Assembly: GCF_949987515.2 (NCBI RefSeq)
Contig: NC_082695.1
Coordinates: forward strand, 68,242,265-68,306,264
DNA length: 64,000 nt
From: Delphinus delphis
Lineage: Eukaryota > Chordata > Mammalia > Artiodactyla > Delphinidae
Reading direction: 5' to 3'
A program made the position numbers and the translations under genes. Under the pieces are notes generated by a model. That model worked only from the letters and a program-made list of their open reading frames with translations, had not been told where the DNA came from and ran no database searches. Every line of letters starts with the position of its first letter. Position 1 is the stretch's first letter. This document shows, piece after piece, positions 1 to 9,590 of this stretch.

Positions 1-86
1 AGCCATGGCCACTGAGCCTGCACGTCCAGAACCTGTGCTCCGAAACGGGAGAGGCCACAACAGTGAGAGGCCCATGTACCGCCAAA
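1..86 (+). mobile_element. CHR-type cetacean SINE, 3' part, cut by the window edge
   Basis: Bases 1-86 match the tRNA-unrelated 3' part of the CHR SINE: agccatggcc, then gcctgtgctccgaaacggg, then cagtgagaggccc. An A-rich tail follows (caaaaacaaaa). The tail runs straight into L1 sequence whose counterpart in the second L1 is uninterrupted, so this SINE inserted into the L1. Its 5' part lies before position 1. Confidence 0.9.
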
Positions 87-93
87 AACAAAA

Positions 94-2858
94 GATAAGG
101 TGACCATATGTGCATGGGTTTATCTCTGGGCTTTCTATCTTGTTCCACTGATATATATTTCTGTTTTTGGGCCAGTACCATACTGTCTTGATTACTGTAG
201 CTTTGTAGTATAGTCTGAAGTCAGGGAACCTGATTCCTCCAGCTCCGTTTTTCTTTCTCAAGATTCCTTTTGCTATTCGGGGTCTTTTGTGTTTCCATAC
301 AAATTGTGAAATTTTTTTGTTCTAGTTCTGTGAAAAATGCCAGTGGTAGTTTGATAGGAATTGCATGGAATGTGTAGATTGCTTTGGGTAGTAGAGTCAT
401 TTTCATGATATTGATTCTTCCAATCCAAGAACATGGTATATCTCTCCATCTATTTGTATCATCTTTAATTTCTTTCATCAGTGTCTTATAATTTTCTGCA
501 TACAGGTCTTTTGTCTCCTTAGGTAGGTTTATTCCTAGATATTTTATTCTTTTTGTTGCAGTGGTAAATGGCAGTGTTTTCTTAATTTCACTTTCAGATT
601 TTTCATCATTAGTGTATAAGAATGCCAGAGATTTCTGTGAATTAATTTTGTATCCTGCTACTTTACCAAATTCATTGATTAGCTCTAGCAGTTTTCTGGT
701 AGCATCTTTAGGATTCTCTATGTATAGTATCATGTCATCTGCAAACAGTGACAGCTTTACTTCTTCTTTTCCAACTTGGACTCCTTTTATTTCCTTTTCT
801 TCTCTGATTGCTGTGGCTAAAACTTCCAAAACTGTGTTGAATAAAAGTGGTGAGAGTGGGCAACCTTGTCTTGTTCCTGATCTTAGTGGAAATGGTTTCA
901 GTGTTTCACCATTGAAGACAATGTTGGCTGTGGGTTTGTCATATACGGCCTTATTATGTTGAGGAAAGTTCCCTCTATGCCTACTTTCTGCAGGGTTTTA
1001 ATCATAAATGGGTGTTGAATTTTGTCAAAAGCTTTCTCTGCACCTATTGAGATGATCATACGGTTTTTCTCCTTCAATTTGTTAACATGGTGTATGATGT
1101 TGATTGATTTGCATATATTGAAGAATCCTATCATTCCTGGGATAAACCCCACTTGATCATAGTGTATGATCCTTTTAATGTGCTGTTGGATTCTGTTTGC
1201 TAGTATTTTGTTGAGGATTTTTGCATCTATGTTCATCAGTGATATTGGCCTATAGTTTTCTTTCTTTGTGACATCTTTGTCTGGTTTTGGTATCAGAGTG
1301 ATGGTGGCCTCATAGAATGAGTTTGGGAGTGTTCCTCCCTCTGCTATATTTTGGAAGAGTTTGAGAAGGATAGGTGTTAGCTCTTCTCTAAATGTTTGAT
1401 AGAATTCGCCTGCAAAGCCATTTGGTCCTGGGTTTTTGTTTGTTGGAAGATTTTTCATCACAGTTTCATTTTCAGTGCTTGTGATTGGTCTGCTCATATT
1501 TTCTATTTCTTCCTGGTTCAGTCTTGGAAGGTTGTGCATTTCTAAGAATTTGTCCATTTCTTCCAGGTTGTCCATTTTATTGGCCTATAGTTGCTTGTAG
1601 TAATCTCTCATGATCCTTTGTATTTCTGCAGTGTCAGTTGTTACTTCTCCTTTTTCATTTTTAATTCTGTTGATTTGAGTCTTCTCCCTTTTTTTCTTGA
1701 TAAGTCTAACTAATGGCTTATCAATTTTGTTTATCTTCTCAAAGAACCAGCTTTTAGTTTTATTGATCTTTGCTATCATTTCCTTCATTTCTTTTTCATT
1801 TATTTCTGATCGGATTTCTATGATTTCTTTCCTTCTGCTAACTTTGGGTGTTTTTTGTTCTTTTTTCTCTAATTGCTTTAGGTGTAAGCTTAAGTTGTTT
1901 ATTTGAGGTCTTCCTTGTTTCTTAAGGTAGGCTTGTATAGCTGTAAACTTCCCTCTTAGAACTGCTTTTGCTGCATCCCATAGGTTTTGGGTCGTTGTGT
2001 TTTCATTATCCTTTGTTTCTAGGTACTTTTTGATTTCCTCTCTGATTTCTTTGGTCATCTCTTGGTTATTAAGTAGTGTGTTGTTTAGCCTCCATGTCTT
2101 TGTATTTTTTTACAGATTTTTTCCTGTAGTTGATATCTAGTCTCATAGCGTTGTTGTCGAAAAGATACTTGATACGATTTCAATTTTCTTAAATTTACCA
2201 AGATATGACCCAAGATATGATGTGACCCAAGATATGACCCAAGATATGATCTATCCTGGAGAATGTTCCATGAACACTTGAGAAGGATGTGTATTCTGTT
2301 GTTTTTGGATGGAATGTCCTATAATATCAGTTAAATCCATCTTGTTTAATGTATCATTTAAAGCTTGTGTTTCCTTATTTATTTTCATTTTGGATGATCT
2401 GTCCGTTTGTGAAAGTGGGGTGTTAAAGTCCCCTACTATGATTGTGTTACTGTCGATTTCCCCTTTTATGGTTGTTAGTATTTGCCTTAGGTATTGAGGT
2501 GCTTCTATGTTGGGTGCATAAATATTTACAATTGTTATGTCTTCTTCTTGGATGGATCCCTTCATCATTATGTAGTGTCCGTCTTTGTCTCTTGTAATAG
2601 TCTTGGTTTTAAGGTATATTTTGTCTTATATGAGAATTGCTACTCCAGCTTTCTTTTGATTTCCATTTGCATGGAATATCTTTTTCCATCCCCTCACTTT
2701 CAGTCTGTGTGTGTCCCTAGGTCTGAAGTGGATGTCTTGTAACAGCATATATATGGGTCTTGTTTTTGTATCCATTCAGCCAATCTATGTCTTTTGGCTG
2801 GAGCATTTAATCCATTTACATTTAAGATAATTATCGATATGTATGTTCCTATTACTAT
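94..2858 (-). pseudogene. L1 copy 1 ORF2 (endonuclease/reverse transcriptase), broken and 3'-incomplete
   Basis: Decayed L1 ORF2, which in intact elements encodes an endonuclease and a reverse transcriptase that copy L1 RNA at a nicked target. Open pieces lie at 2568-2251 (endonuclease part, with VGDFNTPLSQ), 2058-1585, 1575-898 (N-terminal RT with [13 protein letters not shown]) and 829-221. The RT catalytic FADD motif is at 734-745 inside [10 protein letters not shown]. The pieces are in different frames and carry stops. The expected start codon is lost: the position matching the ATG of copy 2 reads ATA (2856-2858). The C-terminal cysteine-rich region is beyond the SINE and not seen. Confidence 0.9.
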
Positions 2859-2925
2859 TTTCTTAATTGTTTTGGGTTTATTATTGTAGGTCTTTTCCTT
2901 CTTTTGTGTTTCTTGCCTAGAGAAG

Positions 2926-3810
2926 TTCCTTTAGCATTTGTTGTAAAGTTGGTTTGTTGGTGCTGAATTATCTTAGCTTTTGCTTGTCTGTAAAGGTTTT
3001 AATTTCTCCATCAAATCTTAATGAGATCCTTGCTGGGTAGAGTAATCTTGGTTGTAGGTGTTTCTCTTTCATCACTTTATATATGTCCTGCCACTCCCTT
3101 CTGGCTTGCAGAGTTTCTGCTGAAAGATCAGCTGTTAACCTTATGGGGATTCCCTTATGTGTTACTTGTTGTTTTTCCCTTGCTGTTTTTAATATTTGTT
3201 CTTTGTATTTAATTTTTGATAGTTTGATTAATGTCTGTCTTGGTGTGTTTCTCCTTGGATTTATCCTGTATGGGACTCTCTGTGCTTCTTGGACTTCATT
3301 AACTATTTCCTTTCCCATATCAGGGAAGTTTTCAACTATAATCTATTCAGATATTTTCTCAGTCCCTTTCTTTTTCTCTTCTTCTTCTGGGACCCCTATA
3401 ATTCGAATGTTGGTGTGTTTAATGTTGTCCCAGAGGTCTCTGAGACTGTCCTCAATTCTTTTCATTGTTTTTTCTTTATTCTGCTCTGTGGTAGTTCTTT
3501 CCACTATTTTATCTTCCAGGTCACTTATCCATTCTTCTGCCTCCGTTATTCTGCTATTGATCCCTTCTAGAGAATTTTTGATTTCATTTATTGTGTTTTT
3601 CACCTCTGTTTGTTTGCTCTGTAGTTCTTCTAGGTCCTTGTTAAACGTTTCTTTTATTTTCTCCATTCTATTTCCAAGATTTTGGATCATCTTTACTATC
3701 ATTATTCTGAATTCTTTTTCAGGTAGACTGCCTATTTCGTCCTCATTTGTTATGTCTGGTGGGTTTTTGCCTTGCTCCTTCATCTGCTGTATGTTTCTCT
3801 GTCTTCTCAT
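2926..3810 (-). pseudogene. L1 copy 1 ORF1 (RNA-binding protein), two premature stops
   Basis: L1 ORF1, whose product forms coiled-coil trimers and binds L1 RNA. The start at 3810 gives MRRQRNIQQM, followed by a long charged coiled-coil (for example NRMEKIKETFNKDLEELQ) and the RRM/C-terminal part (IKTFTDKQK). The frame is continuous from 3810 but contains a TAG at 3343-3345 and a TAA at 2968-2970. The normal stop, where copy 2 ends, reads GAA here (2926-2928). The intact length would be about 294 codons. On the other strand a 322-codon frame (3083-4051) stays open, which is a by-product of ORF1 composition. Confidence 0.9.
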
Positions 3811-4088
3811 TTTGCGTAACTTACTGTGTTTGGGATCTCCTTTTCGCAGGCTGCAGGTTCATAGTTTTTGTTGTTTTTGGTGTCTGTCTTCAGTGGCTAA
3901 GGTTGGGTCAGTGGGTTGTGTAGGCTTCATGGTGGAGGGGACTAGTGCCTGTGTTACGGTGGATGAGGCTGTATCTTGTCCTTTTGCTGGGCAGGTCCAC
4001 GTCTGGTGGTGTGTTTTGGGGTGTCTGTGGCCTTATTATGATTTTAGGTAGCCTCTGTGCTAATTGATGGCGTTGTGTTCCTGTCTTG

Positions 4089-4304
4089 CTAGTTGTTTGG
4101 CATAGGGTGTCCAGCACTGTAGCTTGCTGGTCGTTGAGTGGAGCTGGGTCTTGGCGTTGAGATGGAGATCTCTGGGAGATTTTCGCCGTTTGATATTACG
4201 TGGAGCTGGGAGGTCTCTTGTGGACCAGTGTCCTGAACTTGGCTCTCCCACCTCAGTGGCATAGCCCTGATGCCTGGCTGGAGCATTAAGAGCCTGTCAT
4301 CCAC
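4089..4304 (-). other. 71-codon open frame in L1 copy 1 5' UTR, upstream of ORF1
   Basis: An ATG-started 71-codon frame on the L1 sense strand, beginning MDDRLLMLQPG and ending AGHPMPNN, about 280 bp upstream of the ORF1 start. A frame of the same length with the same end is open in L1 copy 2 (19651-19866), although both copies have lost ORF1 and ORF2. It could be a functional upstream ORF of this L1 lineage or just shared sequence; I know of no named product. Confidence 0.4.
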
Positions 4305-5731
4305 ATGACTAGAATAAAAGGGAGAAAAAAAAGAAAGAAAGAAAGAAGATAAAATAAAATAAAGTTATTAAAAATAATTATTTAGAAAAAAATGTTTTTA
4401 AGTAATAAAAAAAAAACAATGGACAGACAGAACCCTGGTACAAATGGTAAAAGCAAAGCTGTACAGACAAAATCACACACATAAGCATACACATACACAG
4501 TCACAAAAAGTGAAAAAGGGGAAAAAAGATATAGTTGCTCCCAAAGTCCAGCTACTCAGTTTGGGATGATTCATTGTCTACTCATATATTCCACAGTTGC
4601 AGGGTACATCACGTTGACTGTGGAGATTTAATCTGCTGCTCCTGAGGCTGTTGGGAGAGATTTCCCTTTCTCTTCTTTGTTCCCACAGGTCCCGGGGTTC
4701 AGCTTTGGATGTGGCCCCGCCTCTGCATGTAGGTCACCTGAGGGCGTCTGTTCTTCACTCAGACAGGACGGGGTTAAAGGAGCCGCTAATTCGGGGACTC
4801 TGGCTCACTCAGGCCGGGGGGAGAGAGGGGTACGGACGCGGGGCGAGCCTGTGGCGGCAGAGGCCGGCGTGACATTGCACCAGCCTGAGGCGTGCCGTGC
4901 GTTCTCCCGGGGAAGTTGTCCCTGGGTCACAGGACCCTGGCAGTGGCAGGCTGCACAGGCTCCCGGAGGGGAGGTGTGGATAGTGACCTATGCTTGCACA
5001 CAGGCTTCTGGGTGGCGGCAGCGGCAGCCTTAGCGTCTCATGCCCGTCTCTGGGGTCCGCACTTTTAGCCGCGGCTCGCGCCCGTGTCTGGAGCTCCTTT
5101 AAGCGGCGCTCTTAATCCCCTCTCCTCGCGCACCAGGAAACAAAGAGGCAAGAAAAATTCTCTTGCCTCTTTGGCAGGTCCAGACTTTTCCCCGGACTCC
5201 CTCCCGGCCAGCCGTGGCGCACTAACCCCCTGCAGGCTGTGTTCACGCCGCCAACCCCAGTCCTCTCCTGGTGCTCCGACCGAAGCAGGAGCCTCAACTC
5301 CCAGCCCGCCCGCCCCGGCGGGTGAGCAGACGAGTCTCTCGGACTGGTGAGTGCTGGTCGGCACCGATCCTCTGTGCGGGAATCTCTCCACTTTGCCCTC
5401 CGCACCCCTGTTGCTGTGCTCTCCTCCGCGGCTCTGAAGCTTCCCCCGCTCCGCCACCCGCAGTCTCCGCCGGCGAAGGGGCTTCCTAGTGTGTGGAATC
5501 CTTTCCTCCTTCAGGGCTCCCTCCCACTGGTGCAGGTCCCGTCCCTATTCTTTTGTCTCTGTTTTTTCTTTTTTCTTTTGTCCTACCGAGGTACATGGGG
5601 GAGCTTCTTGCCTTTTGGGAGCGCTGAGGTCTTCTGCCAGCATTCAGTAGGTGTTGTGTAGGAGTTGTTCCACATGTAGATGTATTTCTGATGTATTTGT
5701 GGGGAGGAAGGTGATCTCCGCGTCTCAGTCT

Positions 5732-5743
5732 TCCGCCATCTTG
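5732..5743 (-). promoter_or_regulatory. YY1-like site at the L1 5' end
   Basis: The + strand reads tccgccatcttg, so the L1 sense strand has the YY1 core AAGATGGCGG about 10 bp from the element's 5' end. Human L1 has a YY1 site in the same place that sets the transcription start. L1 copy 2 is truncated just short of it. Confidence 0.7.
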
Positions 5744-5752
5744 AAGCTCCTC

Positions 5753-5830
5753 CTCCATTGTGGTTTATCGGAGGATATTGAATATAGTTCCCTGTGCTAT
5801 ACAGTAGGATCTTGGTGTTTATCCAGCCTA
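5753..5830 (-). mobile_element. Old L1 3'-end fragment
   Basis: The sequence ggatattgaatatagttccc followed by ctgtgctatacagtagg is the known 3' end of older mammalian L1s in antisense. It abuts the 5' end of L1 copy 1, which therefore inserted into it. Confidence 0.65.
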
Positions 5831-6192
5831 TTGTTCCTCAATCTGATATCCTTAGCAGCTTTTCTCAGATCCATTTTGGCACTGGTCTACATTCCTTTTC
5901 TCAATGTGAAATGTTATTTAGAGTTGCGTTACTAATTTACTGGGGTTTAACGTTAATAACCAGTTTTACCAAATTTAACCTATAAATACATAAATTCTTA
6001 ATGAGTACATTATTCAACTATTATGGTATTAAGAAAGTCTTATATGGGATGTTAGAGTTTATAAAAAGGCAGTTAGATGTATCTCCTCAGGCTGTAGAAC
6101 TGAGCTTTATGGTGGTAATTTCCATATTATAGGCCTTTAATCGCTAGGGTTAATTCTGTGTTTTAATGGCTAACGGAAGGAATAGTCTGGAT
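5831..6192. other. Unassigned intron sequence
   Basis: AT-rich unique sequence; I see no gene, RNA gene or nameable repeat. Confidence 0.6.
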
Positions 6193-6340
6193 CAGTGCTT
6201 CTCAAATTTTAATGTACTTATGAATCCCCTTGGGATCTTTGTAACTGGAGATTCTGAATCAGTAGTATAGGGTGAGGTCTGTGAGTCAGTTCCTAGTGAT
6301 CCCCAGAACAGGGATGTAGGGAGACCTAAACACCTTAGAA
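6193..6340 (+). mobile_element. MER5A-like hAT-Charlie DNA transposon remnant
   Basis: Starts cagtgcttctcaaattttaa and continues with ggagattctgaatcagtag and gggtgaggtctg, the order seen in MER5A. It is non-autonomous and has no coding capacity. The right edge is approximate. Confidence 0.65.
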
Positions 6341-6459
6341 ATTCAGGACTTTGTGCATCCCCTTTAAAATTGCCTCTGGCGTTTGTTTTGAGCTGCCCCT
6401 AAAATACTCACCTGCCAGTTTATTATCTGTCTCAGACCCTCCATCTTCTTAGAATATCT

Positions 6460-6640
6460 TTGCCAGATTCAGCAAAAACAACCCAGGATGCCCAGTTAAA
6501 TTTTAATATCAGATAAACAATGAATATTTTTTAGTATAATTACATCTAAAGTAGTGCGTGGGACGTGCTTATACCAAACACATATTTATTATTTATTTAA
6601 ACTTGGCATTTAACTGGATGTTCTGTATTTGATCTGGCAA
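6460..6640. repeat. Palindromic (inverted-repeat) element, about 180 bp
   Basis: The left arm (ttgccagattc, then gcccagttaaattttaat, then agtataat) reappears inverted on the right (atttaactggatgttctg, then gatctggcaa). The arms are about 75 bp with many mismatches. It resembles a common mammalian palindromic MITE-like repeat whose name I cannot recall. Confidence 0.6.
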
Positions 6641-6669
6641 CTTCTTCTTGAAACTAGTGCCTTGCTGTG

Positions 6670-6897
6670 GATTGTTCTAGATCAACCCCAGCACTACTGA
6701 CTTTGGGGCCGTATAATTCTGTGCTGTGAGGGGCTGTCCTGGGCGTTGCAGGAGGTTTAGCAGCATCCTTAGCTTTAACCTACTAAATGCCTGAAGCACG
6801 TCGTTGTTACAGTGGGGAGTGAGGAGATGGGAGATGTCTGTGGACATTACCAGTGTCTCTTGGGGGAGCAAACCCATCCCCAGTTGAGATCCACCTG
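6670..6897 (-). mobile_element. MER20 DNA transposon, near full length
   Basis: Reverse complement of MER20: it starts tagatcaaccccagcacta, holds ggctgtcctgggcgttgc and ggtttagcagcatcct, and ends cagttgagatccacctg. MER20 is a non-autonomous hAT element known to have supplied enhancers in placental mammals; no activity can be read from this copy. Confidence 0.8.
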
Positions 6898-7199
6898 TCT
6901 AGAGGAAGAGACTGTGTGTGTGTCTGTGTTGTGTGTGTGTTTCTGGATGTTTAGGGGCCAAAACTTCAGGAACGATTTGGTCATCTGTCTTTTTCAGTAC
7001 AATATAATATATAATGAAGTTTTCTCTAAGTTCAGTGAAAGTTATGAGATTACTGAAAAACTTAGAGGCAAATATTGTCTTCTGTTTACCTATGCACCTA
7101 TTTCCTCATGCCCTATCACCTCAACACATGCACCAATTTAGCATTTAAAAGCTATGTTAATCATAATGTTAATTACACGTACAGTTTCCTGAGTATTTT

Positions 7200-7497
7200 A
7201 CCCCATATCTACAGCTGTGGAATATTCATTTGTCCTAAGTGTCTATGGGATTAGACTCATACTGTCTTCCCCAGCATTCATGATCTTCCACTAGCTCCCT
7301 TCTACCTCCCCAACTCCTCTGCCCTTTGGTTTTCCACCATAGTCTCTAATGTTTCTCTCTTATCCACTCCATTCTGCAATGCAAACCAGACGTATACCAC
7401 TCACTGATTAGTGTTGCTCAGGTGTTTTCTCTCATGTGCTTTCCTTGTGTTGCCCTCCTTCTACCCTGCCTCATAGCCATCCTTTAAAGCAGTCTGT
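7200..7497 (+). mobile_element. L2 LINE fragment, left of an L1 insertion
   Basis: Pyrimidine-rich L2-type sequence (ccactagctcccttctacct, caaaccagacg, tgccctcc) that continues after the L1 insertion at 7498-7968. The assignment is by recalled L2 pattern. Confidence 0.5.
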
Positions 7498-7968
7498 GCA
7501 ATCCAGTACTCCTCAGTCACAAAAAAAATAATGAAATTGTGCCATGTGCAACAACATGGATGGACTTGGAGGGTATTATGCTAAGTGAAATAAGCCAGAG
7601 AGAAAGACAAATACTGTATGATATCACTTATACGTGGAATCTAAAAAATACAATAAATTATAACCAAAAAGAGGAAGACTCACAGATATAGAAAACAAAC
7701 TAGTGGTTACTGTTAGGGAGAGGGAAGGAAGGAGGGGTGATATAGCATTAGGGGAGTAAGAGGTACAAACTGTTATGTATACAATAAACTACAAGTATAT
7801 ATTGTACAATACAGGGAATATAGACAATAATTTATAACTATAAATGGAGTATAACCTTTAAAAATTGTGAATCACTATATTGCACACCTGTAACTCATAT
7901 AATATTGTACATGAACTCTAACTCAATCAAGAAAAAAAAAAACCCAAAACAGATCAAAGCAAAACAAA
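7498..7968 (+). mobile_element. 5'-truncated L1 insertion in L2, with target-site duplication
   Basis: A 3'-terminal L1 fragment in + orientation: end of ORF2 (acaacatggatggacttgg, agtgaaataagccagag) and 3' UTR ending in an A-rich tail. It is flanked by the 12 bp direct repeat aaagcagtctgt at 7486-7497 and 7969-7980, which shows retrotransposition into the surrounding L2. Confidence 0.85.
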
Positions 7969-8590
7969 AAAGCAGTCTGTAAAATTCAGCTCTTCAAGAA
8001 ACCCTATTCTTATGTTCTGAGCCTGAAAGAATCACCCTTTCTTCTGGCACTTTATAATCTGTGTCTCTTCTTTATAGCACAGCACACTTTTTCTCCTTTG
8101 GATTAGAAACATTTATGGACTTTATCTCTCTTGCACACCTGGAAAGACCTTTAAAGTAGGTTTTGGAATTGATTCAATGTTGCATCCTCCATAGACCATC
8201 AATGTGCAGTCCCCCAGGTGCTCCCACCTTAAAGCCTTTGCATGTGTGTTTCCCTCTGCTTGGCACGTTTTGTCTAACATAACCTCATGGCCATACTCCC
8301 TCACATCATTGAGATCTTTTCTAGGTAAGGCCCTTCCTGACCTCCCTGTTTAAAACTGCCACAGATCCCAGCTCCAACACACTTAAACCCCTTTCCTGAT
8401 TTATTTATTTTCATGATAGTCATCCCCTTCTCTCATGCTTTATTTTTACCAATTTATTTATTATCTGATTCCCCTTACAAGTATATAATTTTTACTCTTT
8501 CATTTATTATTATTTTCTTAATGCCTGGAGTAGTTTCTGGAACATATTAGGTGCTTGGTAAATACCTGTTGACTAAGTGAATAGATTAAT
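7969..8590 (+). mobile_element. L2 LINE fragment, 3' end
   Basis: Continuation of the L2 at 7200-7497. It includes aaggcccttcctgacctccc and ends with the L2 3' signature ggtgcttggtaaatacctgt. No coding capacity. Confidence 0.6.
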
Positions 8591-9230
8591 GTACGAGAAT
8601 ACCTGAATGTACCGTCTCCAAAGGAGTTGGTCTTAAAAATTCCAATCCATGGGAATATAAGTAGAGTAATTGGCAGAAACAAAACTATTTTAAGGTAGAA
8701 TTTCTTATACACCCAGACACAAGCTCATCATTTTCTAATCCTATCTTGCATTTATTTCACACAGAAAACTTAGGAAGAAAAGCTAAAAAAATCATGTTGA
8801 TTGCAGTTTGGAGGGAATGGTACTGAAAAGGCTCCCTTGCTTAAACTTCTCTAATGCAAGGTTCTGGAAATTCCACCATTCCTGATATAATAAATGCTAT
8901 ATTACTTGTTATTAGCTAAGTAGTTGTAGAAATATGATTGGGCCAAAAAGAAAGTGGATAAAAAGCTGTTTCATAAACCCTTGCTTCGTTTTCCTTTCAT
9001 CTCCTTTATTTTTCTTCATAAAAGTTGTATTTGAAGTAAGCAAGCGCCCTCTGGGGCTGTGCCTACATGGAATGTTAAGGTATTAATGGATCATTTTTGT
9101 GTGATTTGTTCACATAAATCAAATATGCCAGATGGGTAGGTTATTCTCCCAACCACATTGACCAACTGTACATGAAATTGCCTAGTTAATTTAGAACTCC
9201 TGAGTTAACATTACCATGAACAAGAAGTCA
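8591..9230. other. Unassigned intron sequence
   Basis: Unique, AT-rich; no gene or repeat recognised. Confidence 0.6.
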
Positions 9231-9234
9231 AACT

Positions 9235-9590
9235 TTTTTTTTTTTTCTAAAGGACCAGCTAGTAAATATTTCTGGATTTGCAGGTCACATAATCTCTGCC
9301 ACAACTACTCAGCTCTTCCACTGTAGCTTTAAAGCAGCCATAGGCAATAGTTCAAGAAATGGACATGGCTATGTTCCAGTTAAACTTTGTTTTATAGATC
9401 CATATATAACACTTTATAGATCTATAAAACTTTGTTTTATAGATATTTGAGTTTCATGTAATTTTCACATCATGGATTTTTTTTTTTTGCTTTTGTTCAA
9501 CCATTCTTAGTTTGTGAGCCCTACAAAAACAGATGGTGGACCAGATTTGGCCCACAGACTATATGGTTTGCTGACCTTTGCTGCAGACTT
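9235..9590 (+). mobile_element. Old hAT-type DNA transposon remnant
   Basis: Blocks such as ggaccagctagtaaatattt, cacaactactcagctcttcc, aagcagccataggcaatag and gatttggcccacagac match a widespread mammalian hAT/MER repeat whose exact name I do not recall. The phrase actttgttttatagat occurs twice, at about 9386 and 9427, a small internal duplication. The 68-codon frame at 9514-9720 is part of it and not a gene. Confidence 0.6.

Larger units (their letters stand above)
87..5752 (-). mobile_element. L1 retrotransposon copy 1, near full length at its 5' end
   Basis: Minus-strand L1 reading from about 5752 (5' end) down to the SINE at 1-86; the 3' end is outside the window. In L1 order it shows a GC-rich 5' UTR (5752-3811), ORF1 (3810-2926) and ORF2 (2858 downwards). 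It aligns along its length with the second L1 at 14227-21021. It keeps about 30 bp of 5' end that the second copy lacks, including an AAGATGGCGG motif. Both ORFs are broken, so it cannot move by itself. Relative to copy 2 it carries an extra 243 bp in the 5' UTR and a short tandem duplication around 2199-2250. It was inserted into the 3' end of an older L1 that resumes at 5753. Confidence 0.93.
3811..5752 (-). promoter_or_regulatory. L1 copy 1 5' UTR, CpG-rich promoter region
   Basis: The region upstream of ORF1 is the L1 5' UTR. From about 4680 to 5510 it is strongly GC- and CpG-rich, unlike the surrounding AT-rich intron. L1 5' UTRs act as internal RNA polymerase II promoters and often have antisense activity; here antisense means along DCC. 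A GAAA/TAAAA-rich stretch lies at 4316-4372. Activity is inference; the sequence shows only composition and position. Confidence 0.75.

Noticed and set aside
3083..4051. 322-codon open frame on the + strand, the longest in the window
   Set aside because: It is the exact antisense of L1 ORF1. Its hydrophobic, Ser/Leu-rich translation is what the reverse of a charged coiled coil gives, and the copy 2 counterpart is broken.
4680..5510. CpG island as a host gene promoter
   Set aside because: The GC-rich block coincides with the L1 5' UTR and recurs in L1 copy 2, so it belongs to the element.
5347..5661. Antisense frames in both L1 5' UTRs (also 20621-20881) as an ORF0-like gene
   Set aside because: They share a stretch (SSVRESLHFALRTPVAVLSS) but differ in start, end and downstream frame, so conservation beyond shared DNA is not shown.
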